A stretch of 64,000 nt of DNA from Ceriagrion tenellum (lineage: Eukaryota > Arthropoda > Insecta > Odonata > Coenagrionidae): positions 8,108,749 to 8,172,748 of the forward strand of contig OY720638.1 of NCBI GenBank assembly GCA_963169105.1, given 5' to 3'. The stretch's first letter is position 1; the number at the start of each line of letters is the position of its first letter. Position numbers and translations under genes: made by a program. The notes beneath the pieces are model-generated. The model was given only the letters and a program-made list of their open reading frames with translations. It did not search any database and was not told where the DNA came from. Positions 44,433-56,786 of the stretch are shown piece by piece.

Positions 44433-46129
44433 TTATTTGATAAGTTAAAAACTTCAACGGCGCTAAAACGCGACGACAAGCTATTGCATGCTGATCAAAT
44501 CTACGTGTGACGTCCATTTTGGTACAATGGTACAATGGTACAATTTGGTGCAATGAAGGTACATTTTAGTCTCCTTGCACCTAGGTGGTTCTGGGAATGC
44601 TGCTGAGCTGAAGTTCTGTATTAGGAAAGTATGGTCAACTTCGTCGCCCGTTAGCGCGTTCACCATTTTTGGCTCACAGTAAAGGGAGAATTGTATGTAC
44701 AATGGCAGAATAATGAACTTTTTGGTCTATAAATATGAAACTTATTTATTAGAAACAATAATGCAATGTGAGATGGCTGGGAGTGATTATTTCAATAAAT
44801 ATTTGACAAGTGAAATATTGAAGGTGTATACATAGGCGTTTTTAAACGAGCCTAAGAACTAGGGACTTGGCATTTCTGAGATGAGCTTTCTACTAGATGA
44901 CAATATGTTTCGGCGCGAGTGATGATAAGCTTAAGAACTTTAACAGTAGGTATCATTTTATATTTGTAAAGTAGAAAAATAGCGGTTAAATGGTAATTAT
45001 TTGCAATAAGCTTACACACTGGTATTGACTGAAAGTTCTTCACGCGCACGTTAATACAGTAACCCCCGCCAATAATTGTAAGGTTTTTGCATATATTATA
45101 ATATTTTCATAGTTTTTCATTACCTACTCGCGATATTTTCGCCATGATAATAATTACATTTGAGTAAAAATGACTATAAATGCTTTTTCCGCCCCTCTCG
45201 AAGCAGACAAAAGTCAAATTTCCGCTTGAAAAATGTAACGCAAGGTCACGGTATGATGCCTTTTTATAATTTGAACAGAACTTTACGCTAAGCTTCAGAC
45301 GACGCACTCTGTGACAGCAGGGTAGTAAAACGTACCCGTAAGTATCGGTGGGATGCTCTTCAAATGAAATACAGTTTTGATTTCGAAGAGGGGTATGAAA
45401 AGAGCTATCGTTTTTCAATTCATATACAACTGTATGCAGCAAGACTATGATAGGTTTGACCATTGATAGGTGAAAGAAATGAGATGTTTGTAAAAGGTAG
45501 ACGTTAGCAAAGCGTTTGGTTACAGATATTTAGATTTAGTTATTCATTTTAGAGCGTACAAACGAACTGTCGCCACGAAGAACAGCCTTTACAGGGCTTC
45601 GCGGTAGCGGAGTGCAACTAACAGGGAGCCCAGAAGGTTAGAAAATGACTTTTAATACTATGTTCAATACATGACTTTTCAAGCTGTAATAATTTTCACA
45701 GGCGTTTATTAATACATTGTTACCTGATCTTAGAACCTTGGAATTAAAACTGTACGTTCAGGAGATTAAAATTCATTGTACCTCCTCAAGTAACCTGCCT
45801 GTAATGTTACCTGTAATCTGCCTGTGACATCCTCAACATGACTGCCGCAGTCCCGGTATTTCGGGGCTTTTTTCAAACGAACTTACAATTAATAATCAAT
45901 TTACTCGTGAATTGGGATTTCTTAAACCAAAATATATGAATATAATGAATAAATTTATGATGAGAGTTGAATCGCGTTTTATGAATTTTGTTTCCTTCGA
46001 TGAATCAAAGTATCTTATGCTTGTATTGCAAACCATGGTCGCATAACCTCGAGGAACAAGAATTAAAATGAAGTTCTCCAGCAAAATGTCGAGGAAGGAC
46101 AGTTGTGGTATTACGCGCGTCGGGATTAA
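44433..46129. other. No recognisable feature
   Basis: A 9-bp word (GGTACAATG) is repeated about three times near 44521-44545. Otherwise the stretch is AT-rich with chance frames only. Confidence 0.5.
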
Positions 46130-46315
46130 AAAAAACACAACATTTCTTCTCCTTTACCGGAGACATCGTCAGGGCATGAATGTTGCCTTTTTTGCGCATC
46201 AAAATGCATATTCATATGGAGGTAGAGAGGGAATGGATGGGATATTGAAGCGCAAACAGGCAACACTCATTAGCCCTGACGAGGTCTCCCGCAAAGATGA
46301 AGACGAGTAATTTTC
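46130..46315. mobile_element. Foldback element D
   Basis: Left arm about 46133-46197 and right arm about 46250-46312 pair over GGAGAC-TCGTCAGGGC, TGTTGCCT and GCGCAAA blocks and their complements. In the arm read outward from the centre the order is CCCTGACGA, then T (or G), then a stem-loop with GTCTCC and, in the left arm, GGAGA, then GAA. This is the same CTGA-N-GA core as elements B and C. The centre (46198-46249) is non-coding. Confidence 0.65.
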
Positions 46316-46569
46316 CATAATTCCCAACGCAGTTAGTCCTAAAATAGCAGCCCCTTATCACGTAATATGGACTGAGAATGTTTTATTAATTAGGTAAAAT
46401 TCCAGAGCGGGGAGGAACTTCGCCGTAAATGCAAGCTATTTGACCACATGCGCATGGAGAAGACCATTATTTAACAATTTAGCGTTTTCTTGAGATGCAG
46501 GGACAACGTCTTTATTCCAATATTCTTAACACTCATATACCATACTGCCGCTATTCTGAAGAAAGCAAA

Positions 46570-47314
46570 TGAAGACCTTCTTCAAGTGGCGATTGAAGGA
46601 ACTAGAAGCAACTTGAAAAACAACTCATAAAGCTGCGCGCCCACGTTGCTAACTCCTTGGACCACGTTCACTTTCACTAATTAGAGTGAATAACGTGAGT
46701 TCACAGTGATGACGTGGGTTAAAAATTGAAGAAGACCCAAATGAAGGAATTCCGACGCATAGCAGAGGCGCAGGCAAATTTCGCTGCGAAAACGAACCGA
46801 GGATTGGTCATCAAACTGTCATAAAGCAAACTGAATGAAGACTCCCTCGGTGCTGCAAAAGGGGCCAAACGTCACCGTTGCACCGTTAGTTATCCCGGAA
46901 GAATTCATTTGCGACGTAGATGCGGCCATCACTCACTTACCAAAATATGACGCCGATAAAACGAGACGCGTCCATAGTTACGCGTACCAGGATAAAACGA
47001 AACCACTATATTCGAATACCACGTGAGAAGAGAGCTCTGAAACCATTACGGCAGATTTTGGATATTATTATCCTTCCCGGGGGAAAAAGTATGCCACGGT
47101 CATTTTATGTACACAAGACTATGGAAATAAAATAGAGAATTGTTTGGAAAATGGTTCTTATAGAAAAGTAAACGAGGACCCAAGGGGAATATCAAGCAAA
47201 AATTCACACAGTCGATCAAATCCTCGATCTAGAACGCGGAGACATAGCACCTCTCAAGAGCCGAAGCCGAAGTGTTACTATGGGTTACCCCAAACACACA
47301 AGGATTAGGTTCCG
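46570..47314 (+). pseudogene. Penelope-like element B, N-terminal part
   Basis: Frameshifted pieces in order are LIKLRAHVANSLDHVHF (near 46610-46670), a RGLVIKLS segment (near 46800), VLQKGPNVTVAPLVIPEEFICDVDAAITHLPKYD (46847-46950), RRALKPLRQILDIIILP (near 47020-47085), the GSYRKVNEDP box (near 47150) and YYGLPQTHKD (near 47275-47305). This is the N-terminal and early RT region of a Penelope-like protein, of a different subfamily from element A. It breaks at VPL, where a TTAA site receives the piggyBac-like insertion. Confidence 0.75.
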
Positions 47315-48618
47315 TTAACCCTTAATCGGTCGCGCTCATATGCATACACAAACGGCCGCTTCGAGTCAATTTGACCCAAAAGAGTCGAAAATAGTTTTTA
47401 ATGATTTTTGCTGCATCAAGTTTACGTAGGTAATAGTAAAATTACATTACAACGGTATATCATTTTTCCTTCCAAAACTATGCTGTAGAAATACCTCAAC
47501 TTCCTTGATTAAAGGCTCAGCCGAAGCCTCATACAAAATCTGTCTTCAAAGTAAATCTTGCGTTTAACTCTTTAAAGTTAAGAAAACTGGCAGAAAACGC
47601 AACGTTCTTTTATTACTCGACTACTTACAATATATTTGCAATCGCTCTTCTCAACCCTCTTTCTTATGGGTAAATCACACCTATCTTTTCGGCTTCTCGC
47701 AAGGCTCAATTTCTTCAGCCAAGCCAGACAGTTTCACATTTTATTTCAACATTACTCCATCTTTATCTCTAAAATAAACATGTTTCTGTCGTGCTAGGGA
47801 GGCAAGTTTTGGATGAATAGAAGAGCACAGTTTTTTTGGCATTCATCGCAGGAAACCGTTTTCCTTTCCGGCCCGGTGGCTCGTTTGGATTGTAAATGAA
47901 CATTCTTTCCCATAGGATTAGTTGAAAATTGCAATTTTTCACCTCCAAGCAACACGTCAGACATTTTCATTTTAACACAGCTGATAATTTGAGGGGATTC
48001 CTTTACTATGGTCGAGGAGTCAAATGTTTATATCGCGAAACTTTATTTCTCCAGTCAGCGCATCACTTAAGGTGTCGCGAGGAAAATTGAAATTAATGTT
48101 ACTGGGAGTGAAATAAGAAATACAAAATTCATAACCTCTATGAAGTACGACTGGTGAAATAGCTTGCTTGTTTGTATGCATGGATCCCACGAGTGCCAAG
48201 CTTCTATGCAATTAGTGTTTCACCATGATCTCTATATTGAAAACTATCGGCAATTTATGGGCAAAGCTATCGAATTATAATTAAAGTACAGTTGACGTAT
48301 TCTAAAATGCCAATTTCATGCCTCACCATGATCAAACAGATCTTTAGGCCACGCCAAGCAAAAGACTTGATCTAAGGTGTAGCACTGGTGTCCGTCTCGG
48401 GGCAAAATCGCGAAAAACTTGGAACGCTCACGGTCGCGTCGGGTCAAAATCTCATTTTCAAAGAAGACCTTTTGGAGTAAAACTTTCTGGACCAATAACA
48501 AGACAAGAAATAGGAGACTCGACAGAAAAATGTGGTAATATGATAACATTTTCAGTGAAATATCTTTGATGAAGAAGTCGTCGGGTTACATGACCCGAGG
48601 CAAACGATTAAGGGTTAT
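47315..48618. mobile_element. Non-autonomous piggyBac-like element in a TTAA site
   Basis: TTAA at 47315-47318 is followed by CCCTTAATCGG. The right end is CGATTAAGGG (48605-48614) followed by TTAT (48615-48618), a one-base change from TTAA. The 10-bp terminal repeat is exact. The Penelope protein breaks at the left TTAA and resumes at the right with SVLGPVNKR. Inside there is no transposase. Length is about 1.3 kb. Confidence 0.75.
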
Positions 48619-49484
48619 GGGTCTATTATCAGCGTCCTAGGTCCAGTAAATAAGCGAACTATATCGTCGAAACTCAGCAGCTGGCGGCTAAAATGCTGAC
48701 TCTTACAATAAAATCTCTCAGCAATTCCACAGCTGCATTCGAGACATAAGATTGGCAACTGAAGACACATTTCAGTTACCTCTGACATGGTGTCACTTTT
48801 CACTAAGATAACCTCGGTAAAAGCCACCGGTGTCATTTGGAGGATATTCGAAGAAACAAGCAAATCTGGCCGAGAAATGCGTCCAAAAGACATATTTTAA
48901 GTGGAAAGGAGAGCATTATGAACAAACAAAAGGAGTGAAAATGGCTGCTGCTGAAAATATATAGATAGAAAATCGCTTTGGAGAATGCAACCCACAACCC
49001 ATGGACGAGTTACGCGGTACGATACGCGGTATGCGGTACGTGGTACCGGATGCGGTTGCGGTACATGGTATGGAGACACGGCCGAGAGAAAATGGAAGAA
49101 TCCCACCGGACCTTATTTCATTTCGACGAAAGCATTAAATTCACTAGGGAAGGGGAACTGGGTGGGAGGTCGCCCTTCCTAGATGTCCTCATAATCGGAA
49201 GAGAAGACACTCTATGAAGAAGCACAATGGACCACACGGTTTGAAGAAAGCTAGCCATCACGCAATAGCTATCTTCTTGCCGGATTCAGCCACAACGCAG
49301 CACCATTCAAAGGAATATTGAGGACAATGATTTACCAATCAATTACCCCCAATGACGCACACTACAGGTATGAAGAGTTGAATGCATAAGAAACATTCAA
49401 ATGAAGAATAACTACAAACAAATTCGAAAGACCAATTCGGGAACTGAGATCACCACCACAACCACCGGAAGAAGAATGAAATCT
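48619..49484 (+). pseudogene. Penelope-like element B, RT core and later part
   Basis: After the insertion the frame reads SIISVLGPVNKRTISSKLSS. A degraded stretch with SDMVSLFTKI (near 48785-48815, the D-x-x-SLFT box) follows. Around 49010-49210 comes GREKMEESHRTLFHFDESIKFTREGELGGRSPFLDVLI, the segment after the YVDD box in this subfamily. The YVDD box itself is not readable. Frames shift repeatedly. Confidence 0.7.
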
Positions 49485-50128
49485 ACATCTACATAATACC
49501 CTGTGAGCCGCCGCATGGGCGTGTGGCAGGGGGTGTTAGGTCACCAGCCGTGTAAAGATGTAGTTATTGAGAGGTGAAATGGTGACATGTATTATAGGAG
49601 TGTATTTAGTGGAGCTCAGTTTTTATAGTGGTCGCTTGTTGAGCGCGGAAAGAACGAGTTTTTGTACCTATCTGTTCGGCAGTGTATCTCTCTAATTTTA
49701 TCGCATCTGTCAGATCTAGAGATGTAGTGAGGAGTCATGATAATATTCTCTGTGTCGCTCTGAAAAATATTAGTTCTGAATTTATCAAGCAACCTAATCC
49801 TAGCGTGTAGCCTCCGAGTCTCTAGGGGCTCCCACCCTAATCTCTCTAAAAGTTGTGAGACACTATATGTTCGCTTGTAGCAGTTTTTAACGAAGCGCGC
49901 TGCTTTTCTTTGTATTTTGTTAGTTGTTTTGGTTAAATCTATTTGACCAGGCTCCCAAATGCTCGCGGCGTATTCGAGGTGTGGCCTAACTAGAGCGAAA
50001 TAGCATCTCTCTTTTACTTTTTCATCCGAGGACCTTTCTATTATACGTCTAGCAAAACCTAGTTTCTTTAATGCTTTTCCTCACATGTTTTGTATGTGTA
50101 ATCCCCACGAGATATCGAAGTCAAGGTA
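49485..50128 (-). mobile_element. 5'-truncated L2/CR1-like LINE end (LINE G) in Penelope B
   Basis: On the minus strand the protein reads KALKKLGFARRIIERSSDEKVKERCYFALV (near 50080-49990), then NKIQRKAARFVKNCY, LGWEPLETR, KFRTNIFQSDTENIIMTPHYISRSDRCDKIREIHCRTDRYKNSFFPRSTSDHYKN and a stop near 49615. The 3' tail is GTAGATGTAGAT (49487-49498 in reverse). It interrupts Penelope B. AAGAAT/AAGAAAT words at both sides may be the target duplication but are too simple to be sure. Confidence 0.82.
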
Positions 50129-50650
50129 ATAATAAGAAATAAGGAAAGGAAAAGAGCAACCCCGCCATTCATTAAATGAACTACTGGCGAGACATCAAGG
50201 ACATTAAGTGAGCACCGTATAAGGGCAATATTCAAACAGCAAAGGGACATAATGCGGAGTGTATGAAACGGACTGGAGACGGAGGGAGTTTCTTTCTTTC
50301 ATTCGTGTAACTTTCATGCGTGGGGGATGTACAGAGGGGATATGGGAAGAACCATTAGGACGAGGGGCAAGGAGTCGAACAGAGCCGCAATTCAATTGAA
50401 CCTGCAAGAAAAATCGCGGGTAGCGGAAGATTCCACAAAAGGCCTCAATATTGACGTCAACACCAAAATCTAGCCAGAGATCTCTTCAAGACAAGAAGCT
50501 TAAGGGAGGCCTAAGAAGTAAAAACACTCAAACATCTTCAATCAAGACAAAAGACTGGAGAGTGTCACGTGGCCTCCAATGCTTTCTGAGAAAAAATATC
50601 CAGAAGTTTCTACACGATGTCCCACCCCTTCCCTCTCAACTCCGTGAGAA
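50129..50650 (+). pseudogene. Penelope-like element B, GIY-YIG end
   Basis: The plus strand continues FIK-TTGETSRTLSEHRIRAIFKQQRDIMRSV (about 50160-50260). A GIY-YIG-like stretch with MYRGDMGRTIRTRGKESNRAAIQLNLQEKSRVAEDSTKGLNIDVNTKI runs to about 50470. The IYIG core has become MYRG and the catalytic details are lost. Sequence to about 50650 is probably the rest of the C-terminus. Confidence 0.65.
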
Positions 50651-52018
50651 GGTAAATGTTGACGCAATATTTTAATGTAACTACTAAAATAAACAACGTG
50701 AGTATATTAAACACTTCAAAGGAAGCGAAGTGAGTATATTAAACACTTTTAAGAAAACAAAAAGGCGAATGAAAATATCTAGATAGAGTGCCGAGCGAAG
50801 AATTTTCACGTTCAGAGAGGCATACGTAATCCTAAGGCTACGCCAATGACTCCAGGGTTTTAGTTGGAGAATAAAATCACCCAGTACGGTGTAATTCGCT
50901 TGTGGGTATAGTAGAATTCTCTGCCTGCTAACGTTTGTCGATGCCCAAGAAGAAGGGTGACCTAAATCATGAATATTTTGTATTGACATTTCGTATTAGG
51001 ATATCTAGAGACCACAAATATTAGAATCTTACTCATTGTGTATTGATTCACATATTGACCCATCGCGGCTTCTTAAAGACAAACAAGAGTGGTGATGGGA
51101 AGATGGATGGATGGATGGATGGCCGTCCGAGTTTTACTTTTTTCTGATAGCTATTACGTTAGGTTGCTAAGTCTTATCGCCTTTCGAGATTTCCTTTAGA
51201 CATCCTTTACTTAAGGGGTTTTAACGCGGGTAAACATCATTAATTTCGTGACAGTTTCCAGTTCGTAATAAGTTTTTGAGTAGACCTCACGAGATTACCA
51301 GTAGTTTTATGGGATCAAATTTTGGCATAGAGACGGCTCTTGCGTGCACGCCTCATAAAAAGCGCCCAACATTTCATTTCAAAATTACACTGCCGTGCAA
51401 AGTTGTCAACGTAATTTGGCAATTTTGTTGGTCATGTCATTTGACTCGTGTGGCGAAAATATATAGAGTTAAAACTGACAATTTGGACCAAATGTAAACT
51501 AATCATGTTATTTGCGTTCCAGTAAGTCATAGTTCTTAAATTTCAAGCTTAAAATCATGGTGCTACCATGGAGTATACGCGTGCTATTGCCTCAGCTGTG
51601 ACGATCTAAATCTTAACTTCCTTGCGGAATTTTCTTCACGTTGTTGTTGTTCTGCTTTACAGACTTTTGAAGGTCATCTATGTGGTGTTATGATGATGTT
51701 AATCAATAATAATACCTACAGTAAGTATAGCCATCGTAATGATAGTTTTTACTTGAATGAACGCATCACGAAATACCCCCCGTTACAACCTCGATAAACC
51801 AAGGTACCAAGAAATTTACCAATCACGTAACGTATTAAACGCATTCTCTTTTGCGACTCATATTTTACTCTCAGTTTGATTACCACGCATATCTATGGAA
51901 ATTTAGTTATCAGGGTAGAGTGGCGATAGTATTTATAAATTTAACAGTTTTCATTCAACTTCAACCTGTATTTTCCCGTTATGTGACAGTTAATTATGGG
52001 AATTATAGATAATAAGAT
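50651..52018. other. No gene; short GGAT microsatellite
   Basis: A run of about five GATG units lies at 51103-51123, and a 21-base direct repeat-like GTGAGTATATTAAACACTT pair at 50699-50718 and 50731-50750. Nothing else is recognisable. Confidence 0.5.
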
Positions 52019-53009
52019 ACGAGGGTAATCCCAAAAATAAGGTCTCCCATTTTTTAGCAATTTAAAAATCCGCTTATTATCCACAATATTAACATCATTT
52101 TAAAGGTTGAAAATTTTTTATTTTTCTACATAATTGTCATTTCGGATGATGCATTTTTGTAGACTTTGTGACAGTATTATTTATGCCCATGTAATACCTG
52201 CTCGCCGCCATGTCCTTATAAAAGTGTTGAACCTCGTCTTTCACCTCGTCGTCGGAGCTGAATCGCCTTCCGGCCAAATGTTTTTTCAACTTGGGGAACA
52301 GTTGGTAGTCACTGGGTGCCAAGTCCGGACTATAGGGTGGATGGGTGATGATGTTTCATTTAAATTCTTGCAGAAGAGCGACAGTTTGACGGGCGACGTG
52401 TGGGCGAGCATTGTCATGGAGAATGCTAACGCCCTTGCTCAACATTCCTCTTCTCCGGTTCTGAATTCATGGTACCCATCTTGCGCACACCTTCCGATAC
52501 TGAAACTTTTCCGTTAAAATTCTGTGATTGATGCTTCGGAAAACCTAGGAACCAAAGCGCAGAGATCAGCCAGAGTGATCCGCCGATCTTCACCCATGCT
52601 TTCCTCAACCTTTGCCACTGTCTCGTCGGACATTGACGGCCTCCCGCTCCTTTGTTCGTCGTGAATTTCAGTAAGACCGGCTGAAAACTCTCTACACCAT
52701 TTGAGAACGTTTTTGACATCCATGCACGAATCCCCATATACCTCCTTCAATAGGTAATGAACTCAAATCGGTTAAACGCCTTTTTCATTTAAAAACCGAA
52801 TAACTGCGCGAACTTCGCTCTTGGCGGTAGCGTCCAACGGGAGCTCCATTCTCAATGGCTGCCAAGCCAAGACTGATCGTCCCAGTGATTCAAGCACATG
52901 ATTGTATGGGAGTGAGGGAAGCAACAATCACAACAGTGTGGCCAACAGCCTCAGAAACAGTTTCTCTCCGTCCCCAACGCCTTGGAGACCTTACTTTTGG
53001 GATTATAGG
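52019..53009 (-). mobile_element. Mariner element, internally deleted
   Basis: The inverted ends GGTAATCCCAAAAATAAGGT (from 52024, running on into CTCC) and its near-complement at 52984-53007 enclose a broken mariner transposase on the minus strand. The left end begins TACGAGGG, so a TA target is likely. The right outer bases have diverged. Length is about 1 kb instead of the usual 1.3 kb, in line with an internal deletion. Confidence 0.8.
52137..52849 (-). pseudogene. Mariner transposase, missing the first catalytic Asp region
   Basis: The start ATG is at 52849: MELPLDATAKSEVRAVIRFLNEKG. Two stops follow, then the helix-turn-helix part KEVYGDSCMDVKNVLKWCREFSAGLTEIHDEQRSGRPSMSDETVAKVEE and the second helix-turn-helix ITLADLCALV (to about 52520). 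After VCARW-like remains the sequence jumps to SILHDNARPHVARQTVALL (second catalytic Asp, about 52430-52380) and PYSPDLAPSDYQLFPKLKKHLAGRRF (third Asp, near 52310). It ends KMHHPK at 52137. The segment with the first catalytic Asp is gone, so it cannot be active. Confidence 0.82.
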
Positions 53010-53204
53010 CACGTTAAAAAAGCAAGACAATATTATATTTTGAATTTGTAGTAGTAGTCTTTCGTATCCCTTGCATGTTGGAACGATTGACGATAGAATG
53101 TTTCTTGGGTATTAGATTTTTAATGGGCGCATTGCACGTGTGGTACGCGGGTTTCAATGTAATTTCGGTGTTCTACCGTATCATTCATGCATGCCTGGTG
53201 TGGA

Positions 53205-53272
53205 AGCACCCCCTGCCACACACCCTTTGGGTGGCTTGCAGGGTATGACGTAGATGTAGGTGTAGATGTATG
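53205..53272 (+). repeat. LINE 3' tail fragment (same family as LINE F and G)
   Basis: CCCCTGCCACACACCCTTTG, GGTGGCTTGCAGGGTAT and GTAGATGTAGGTGTAGATGTA match the 3' ends of LINE F (41210-41276) and LINE G. No protein part is attached, so this is a very short 5'-truncated copy. Confidence 0.75.
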
Positions 53273-54070
53273 CATGAAGCTGTCAAACTCTTGAGAGAAG
53301 AGAAGTACTACTTATACACAGCTACCAAATACCCTAAATTCCTTGGCTATTTCGTTCCTCGTAACTTAAAGACGCTTTGAAACAATTAACTAATGACGGA
53401 GGCGGAAGGCAGTGCTTGTCTAAGTTAGGTAAGCTCATAGCTTTGCCTATGGGATATAGATGAGACAAAATTAGCTGAGTAGTTCAAATGAAACACTTCC
53501 GAGAAATGAACTCACCAGTAAATGAACGGTTCATATAAACTGCCTCTTCCGCACGGTAATTTAAAGTTTGAGCCAAGTCTTATATTCTAGGACTGAAGCA
53601 ACTTTTGACTGCAGGAAACAGCGGAAGGCCGTTTCTTGTGTTCATAAAGTATGTATGCAGCGGATAGTGACGCTCAACGGCGTCTTCTGATAGTCGATCT
53701 CCATTTTTTGGCCAATCTATTGCTAATATTCACGACTCGTCTCTCCTTTAATACCTTCTATCTAGCATCCCCGAGGCCTTCTTCTTTTCCTTTTCCCAAG
53801 AGGGATCCAAAGCAGGACTTGTTTTTATAGTTTCTCATTTTCCATTTCCTTCGAATCATCAAGTTCATCGAGCACAAACAGTTGACGAGAACAGAGGCAC
53901 ACCATATTGGGAGGCGGTATAATCGGAGCCATAATCCGCCGATCCATTTCCTAACACCCCTCGCGGAGGTCGGGGCTTGCACTCGTCCTTGAGCTCCAAG
54001 AGAGAACCTGAAGTGCTTATGGATGAAGCTGCGGAACTGGTCAGGAAGAGTCACTGAACCACATGCCCAA
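53273..54070. other. No recognisable feature
   Basis: Unique-looking sequence; open frames are short and without motifs (53758-54054 minus). Confidence 0.5.
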
Positions 54071-54285
54071 TAGAGTTTAGCTACGGTAGTGCACGGAAAA
54101 ATTCGCTGGAAAGCATGCCTGAAAGAGTTCAGCTACGGCAAAGCACAGAAGTAGTCCTTGAACAGCATTCTCAAAAGAGTTAAGCTTCGGCAGTACTCAG
54201 ACAGATTCAAAGATTCCTTGAACATCGAGTTCAAAAGAGTTCAGCAACGGTGCTGCTCAAAAAGAGTCGTTGAATAGCAGGGTGA
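54071..54285 (+). repeat. Minisatellite, four units of 52-60 bp
   Basis: Units begin AGAGTT(T/C/A)AGC(T/A)(A/T)CGG at 54072, 54124, 54176 and 54236 and contain GCACAGA/GCTCAAA and CCTTGAACAGCAT-type blocks. Copies are moderately diverged. Confidence 0.7.
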
Positions 54286-54915
54286 AAAGCTATCAGCTGT
54301 GATATCATTCGGAAAAGCCTTCGGAAAGAAAGAAAAGTATGTGTTAGCTCGATGCTATACCGATTGGCTATTATCCATGCATGCTTTGCTAATGATTGGG
54401 ATAGGTTAATATTCCAAGGAAAATAAAAATGCGACGCTGTTTTGTTCGCATGATTTTCTGTGGATGCGTAATATTCAAGTAAGTTATATAATTTTAGTTC
54501 GATATGGGAAATGCATTCTTGACTCAAGAGCCGAATATTGAGCAAGACAATGGAAACCAAATAATTAGACAATAAAAGTGTTTTAATCATTCCCATATTT
54601 TATCCAGTCATCGAAAGCTTTATTCAACCTGGACCACAAATGGCTCAAAGATATTCAGTACTATTGCACAATGAATCAATCAAAGCATTTATTCTTCCGG
54701 ATTTTAATGAAAGCGTTCAGTAAATGACAGTGATAATAGAACTTGATAGCGAGAGACTATTTAAACTCGCAGTGATATCTGACTGAAGTATGCTCCACGA
54801 ATGTACAAGCATATACATTTTCTCAGTCATCATTGCCTTTACAGTCTCTCCGTGCTACATAGTAACGTTTAAGCAGAGAGAAAAAATAGAAGATTTATGA
54901 TTACATAAGCCTGGT

Positions 54916-54952
<37 letters not shown>

Positions 54953-56786
54953 CGCAAGAATATCCGGCAGAGAGAAAACACAACTTTCGCGCAGGGGACT
55001 TCGATCTCGAGGGTAAGATTTGACTTAATTAATGACAAGGTGCCCTAAAATAACACTTGAAATCGACCTGTCTCTTTTTGAAAGAATTTTGATTATGATA
55101 CCGGCTTCATAGAAAATTCACCGGTAAATAACGTTATACGGGCAGCTCATTAATAGCATTGAAATACGTCGTTTTAATCAAATATCGCTCAAATGAGAGT
55201 TTCCATTAAGATAAGTAAGAAGTATTTGAATTATATTGCTTTTGACTTTGACGGAAAAACTAATCACCTAATTATTTCATATAAAGTAATAATATAAGGT
55301 AAAATAAAAGCTTGTATAGTACAGTTTATTGGATAAAATATTGGCATACATTTGATTCTTGAGTAAAAAAATAACCTTTCATTTAAATAATTCCACGCTG
55401 GGAAACCCGTTCGCTTTATTATGAATGAATGTGTTAGCCATAGTTCGACAGACCTCGTCCGAAATTCTTTTCAGTTTATATGTGAGTTCATCAACCAATC
55501 CTCATTGGAGAATCACGAAGTGCACACAGAAAGAGCCGTCATGAGAAAAAAAAGCCGTGTTTCAATTTGATGTAGTCATACTTAAGTGATGAGGACATAA
55601 ATGGTAAATAGGCGAGGTGCAATTTGCGCTAATATGTACTAATCTATAGAAGTTCTGTTACGAATTTATGAAGACATCAAAAAACTCATGCACTTCACAA
55701 TCAGCATATCTGCCTACAGGACCTGGAACCCTAAAGTATCCGTTCGTTTTCATCCGTCAGTTTCGTCCGTGGGGCGAGAAATTATCTCCACGGCAGATGA
55801 GGAAGGAGAAGAATATTCCAAAATGAAGCCTCTGTCATCCGTGATCCACGTGCGGGATTGAGATTCCATTGACGTCGTCCGATTTGAGACGCACAACTGT
55901 CCGCCCTCACAGCAGGATCATTTCTAAAACTGTGCGGTCGACCATTTCTTCCTGAGTAAAGAGGAAATATATCGGGCAAATCCGAAGAAAAAAGCCAATT
56001 GACCAATGCTTGCTGAAATTATTGTGTTGCGTCCTTCAGCCTTTATCCATGGTAAAAGACCGGAGATATCTGGATTTGGTCGCTGCATCCAGCCCGGCGT
56101 ACTCTCTTCTCAGAAGAGAGGCAATACTTCAGGTCTCATTCCAGCTATCTTTGAGCAGAGTGTAAACGCTGTGCAAATTGAGTTCATGGTGTTCGCATCA
56201 CTACTGACGGGTGGAATTCAAGAAATAATGAAGCATATGACGATAAATTTTTATCAATGGTGATTTTTCTCTTAACTATATTCCCTAAGAATGAGGTTCG
56301 ACGAAATACAGCATATTAGCAGAAATTTGGCAAATGCAAGCCGAAGAAACGCAGAAAAATTTTGTTGTGTAGTGCTAATAGTAGTGACGGAAAACGCGGC
56401 AAATATGAAAAGTGCTGTGGTCTAAGAGTTGGGATGGAACCCTTCCGGTCTCTTCAGCTCACTCAATAATGCAGAGTGATTTGAGTGAATCGACGGCTTC
56501 GGTGGAAAAAGTTAAAACAGTTCCCGCGCATTTGAAGCGAAGCCCCTCAGCTAGGGAGAGGTCAAATTTTCAACAAAATTCTGGCTCTCAGAATCCAAAA
56601 AATTGAAAACAGTATGTATCAATGCGCAGGAATCCGAAGTCTTTTAAACTTATGAACTGTAAAACAAAAAGAGCAGTAATATACACCTATACGATGGATT
56701 CCAAGGGGCGGATGCGTGGACACAGCAGCTTGGGATCGGACTCACCGTCATCGACTTAAGAAATCTATGTATCCCGCCTATCGACC
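54286..56786. other. No gene; (TA)n microsatellite
   Basis: A pure TA run of about 28 bases lies at 54920-54947. The rest is AT-rich with no domain or long repeat. The open frames 55782-56006 minus and 56006-56263 plus show no motif. Confidence 0.5.
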
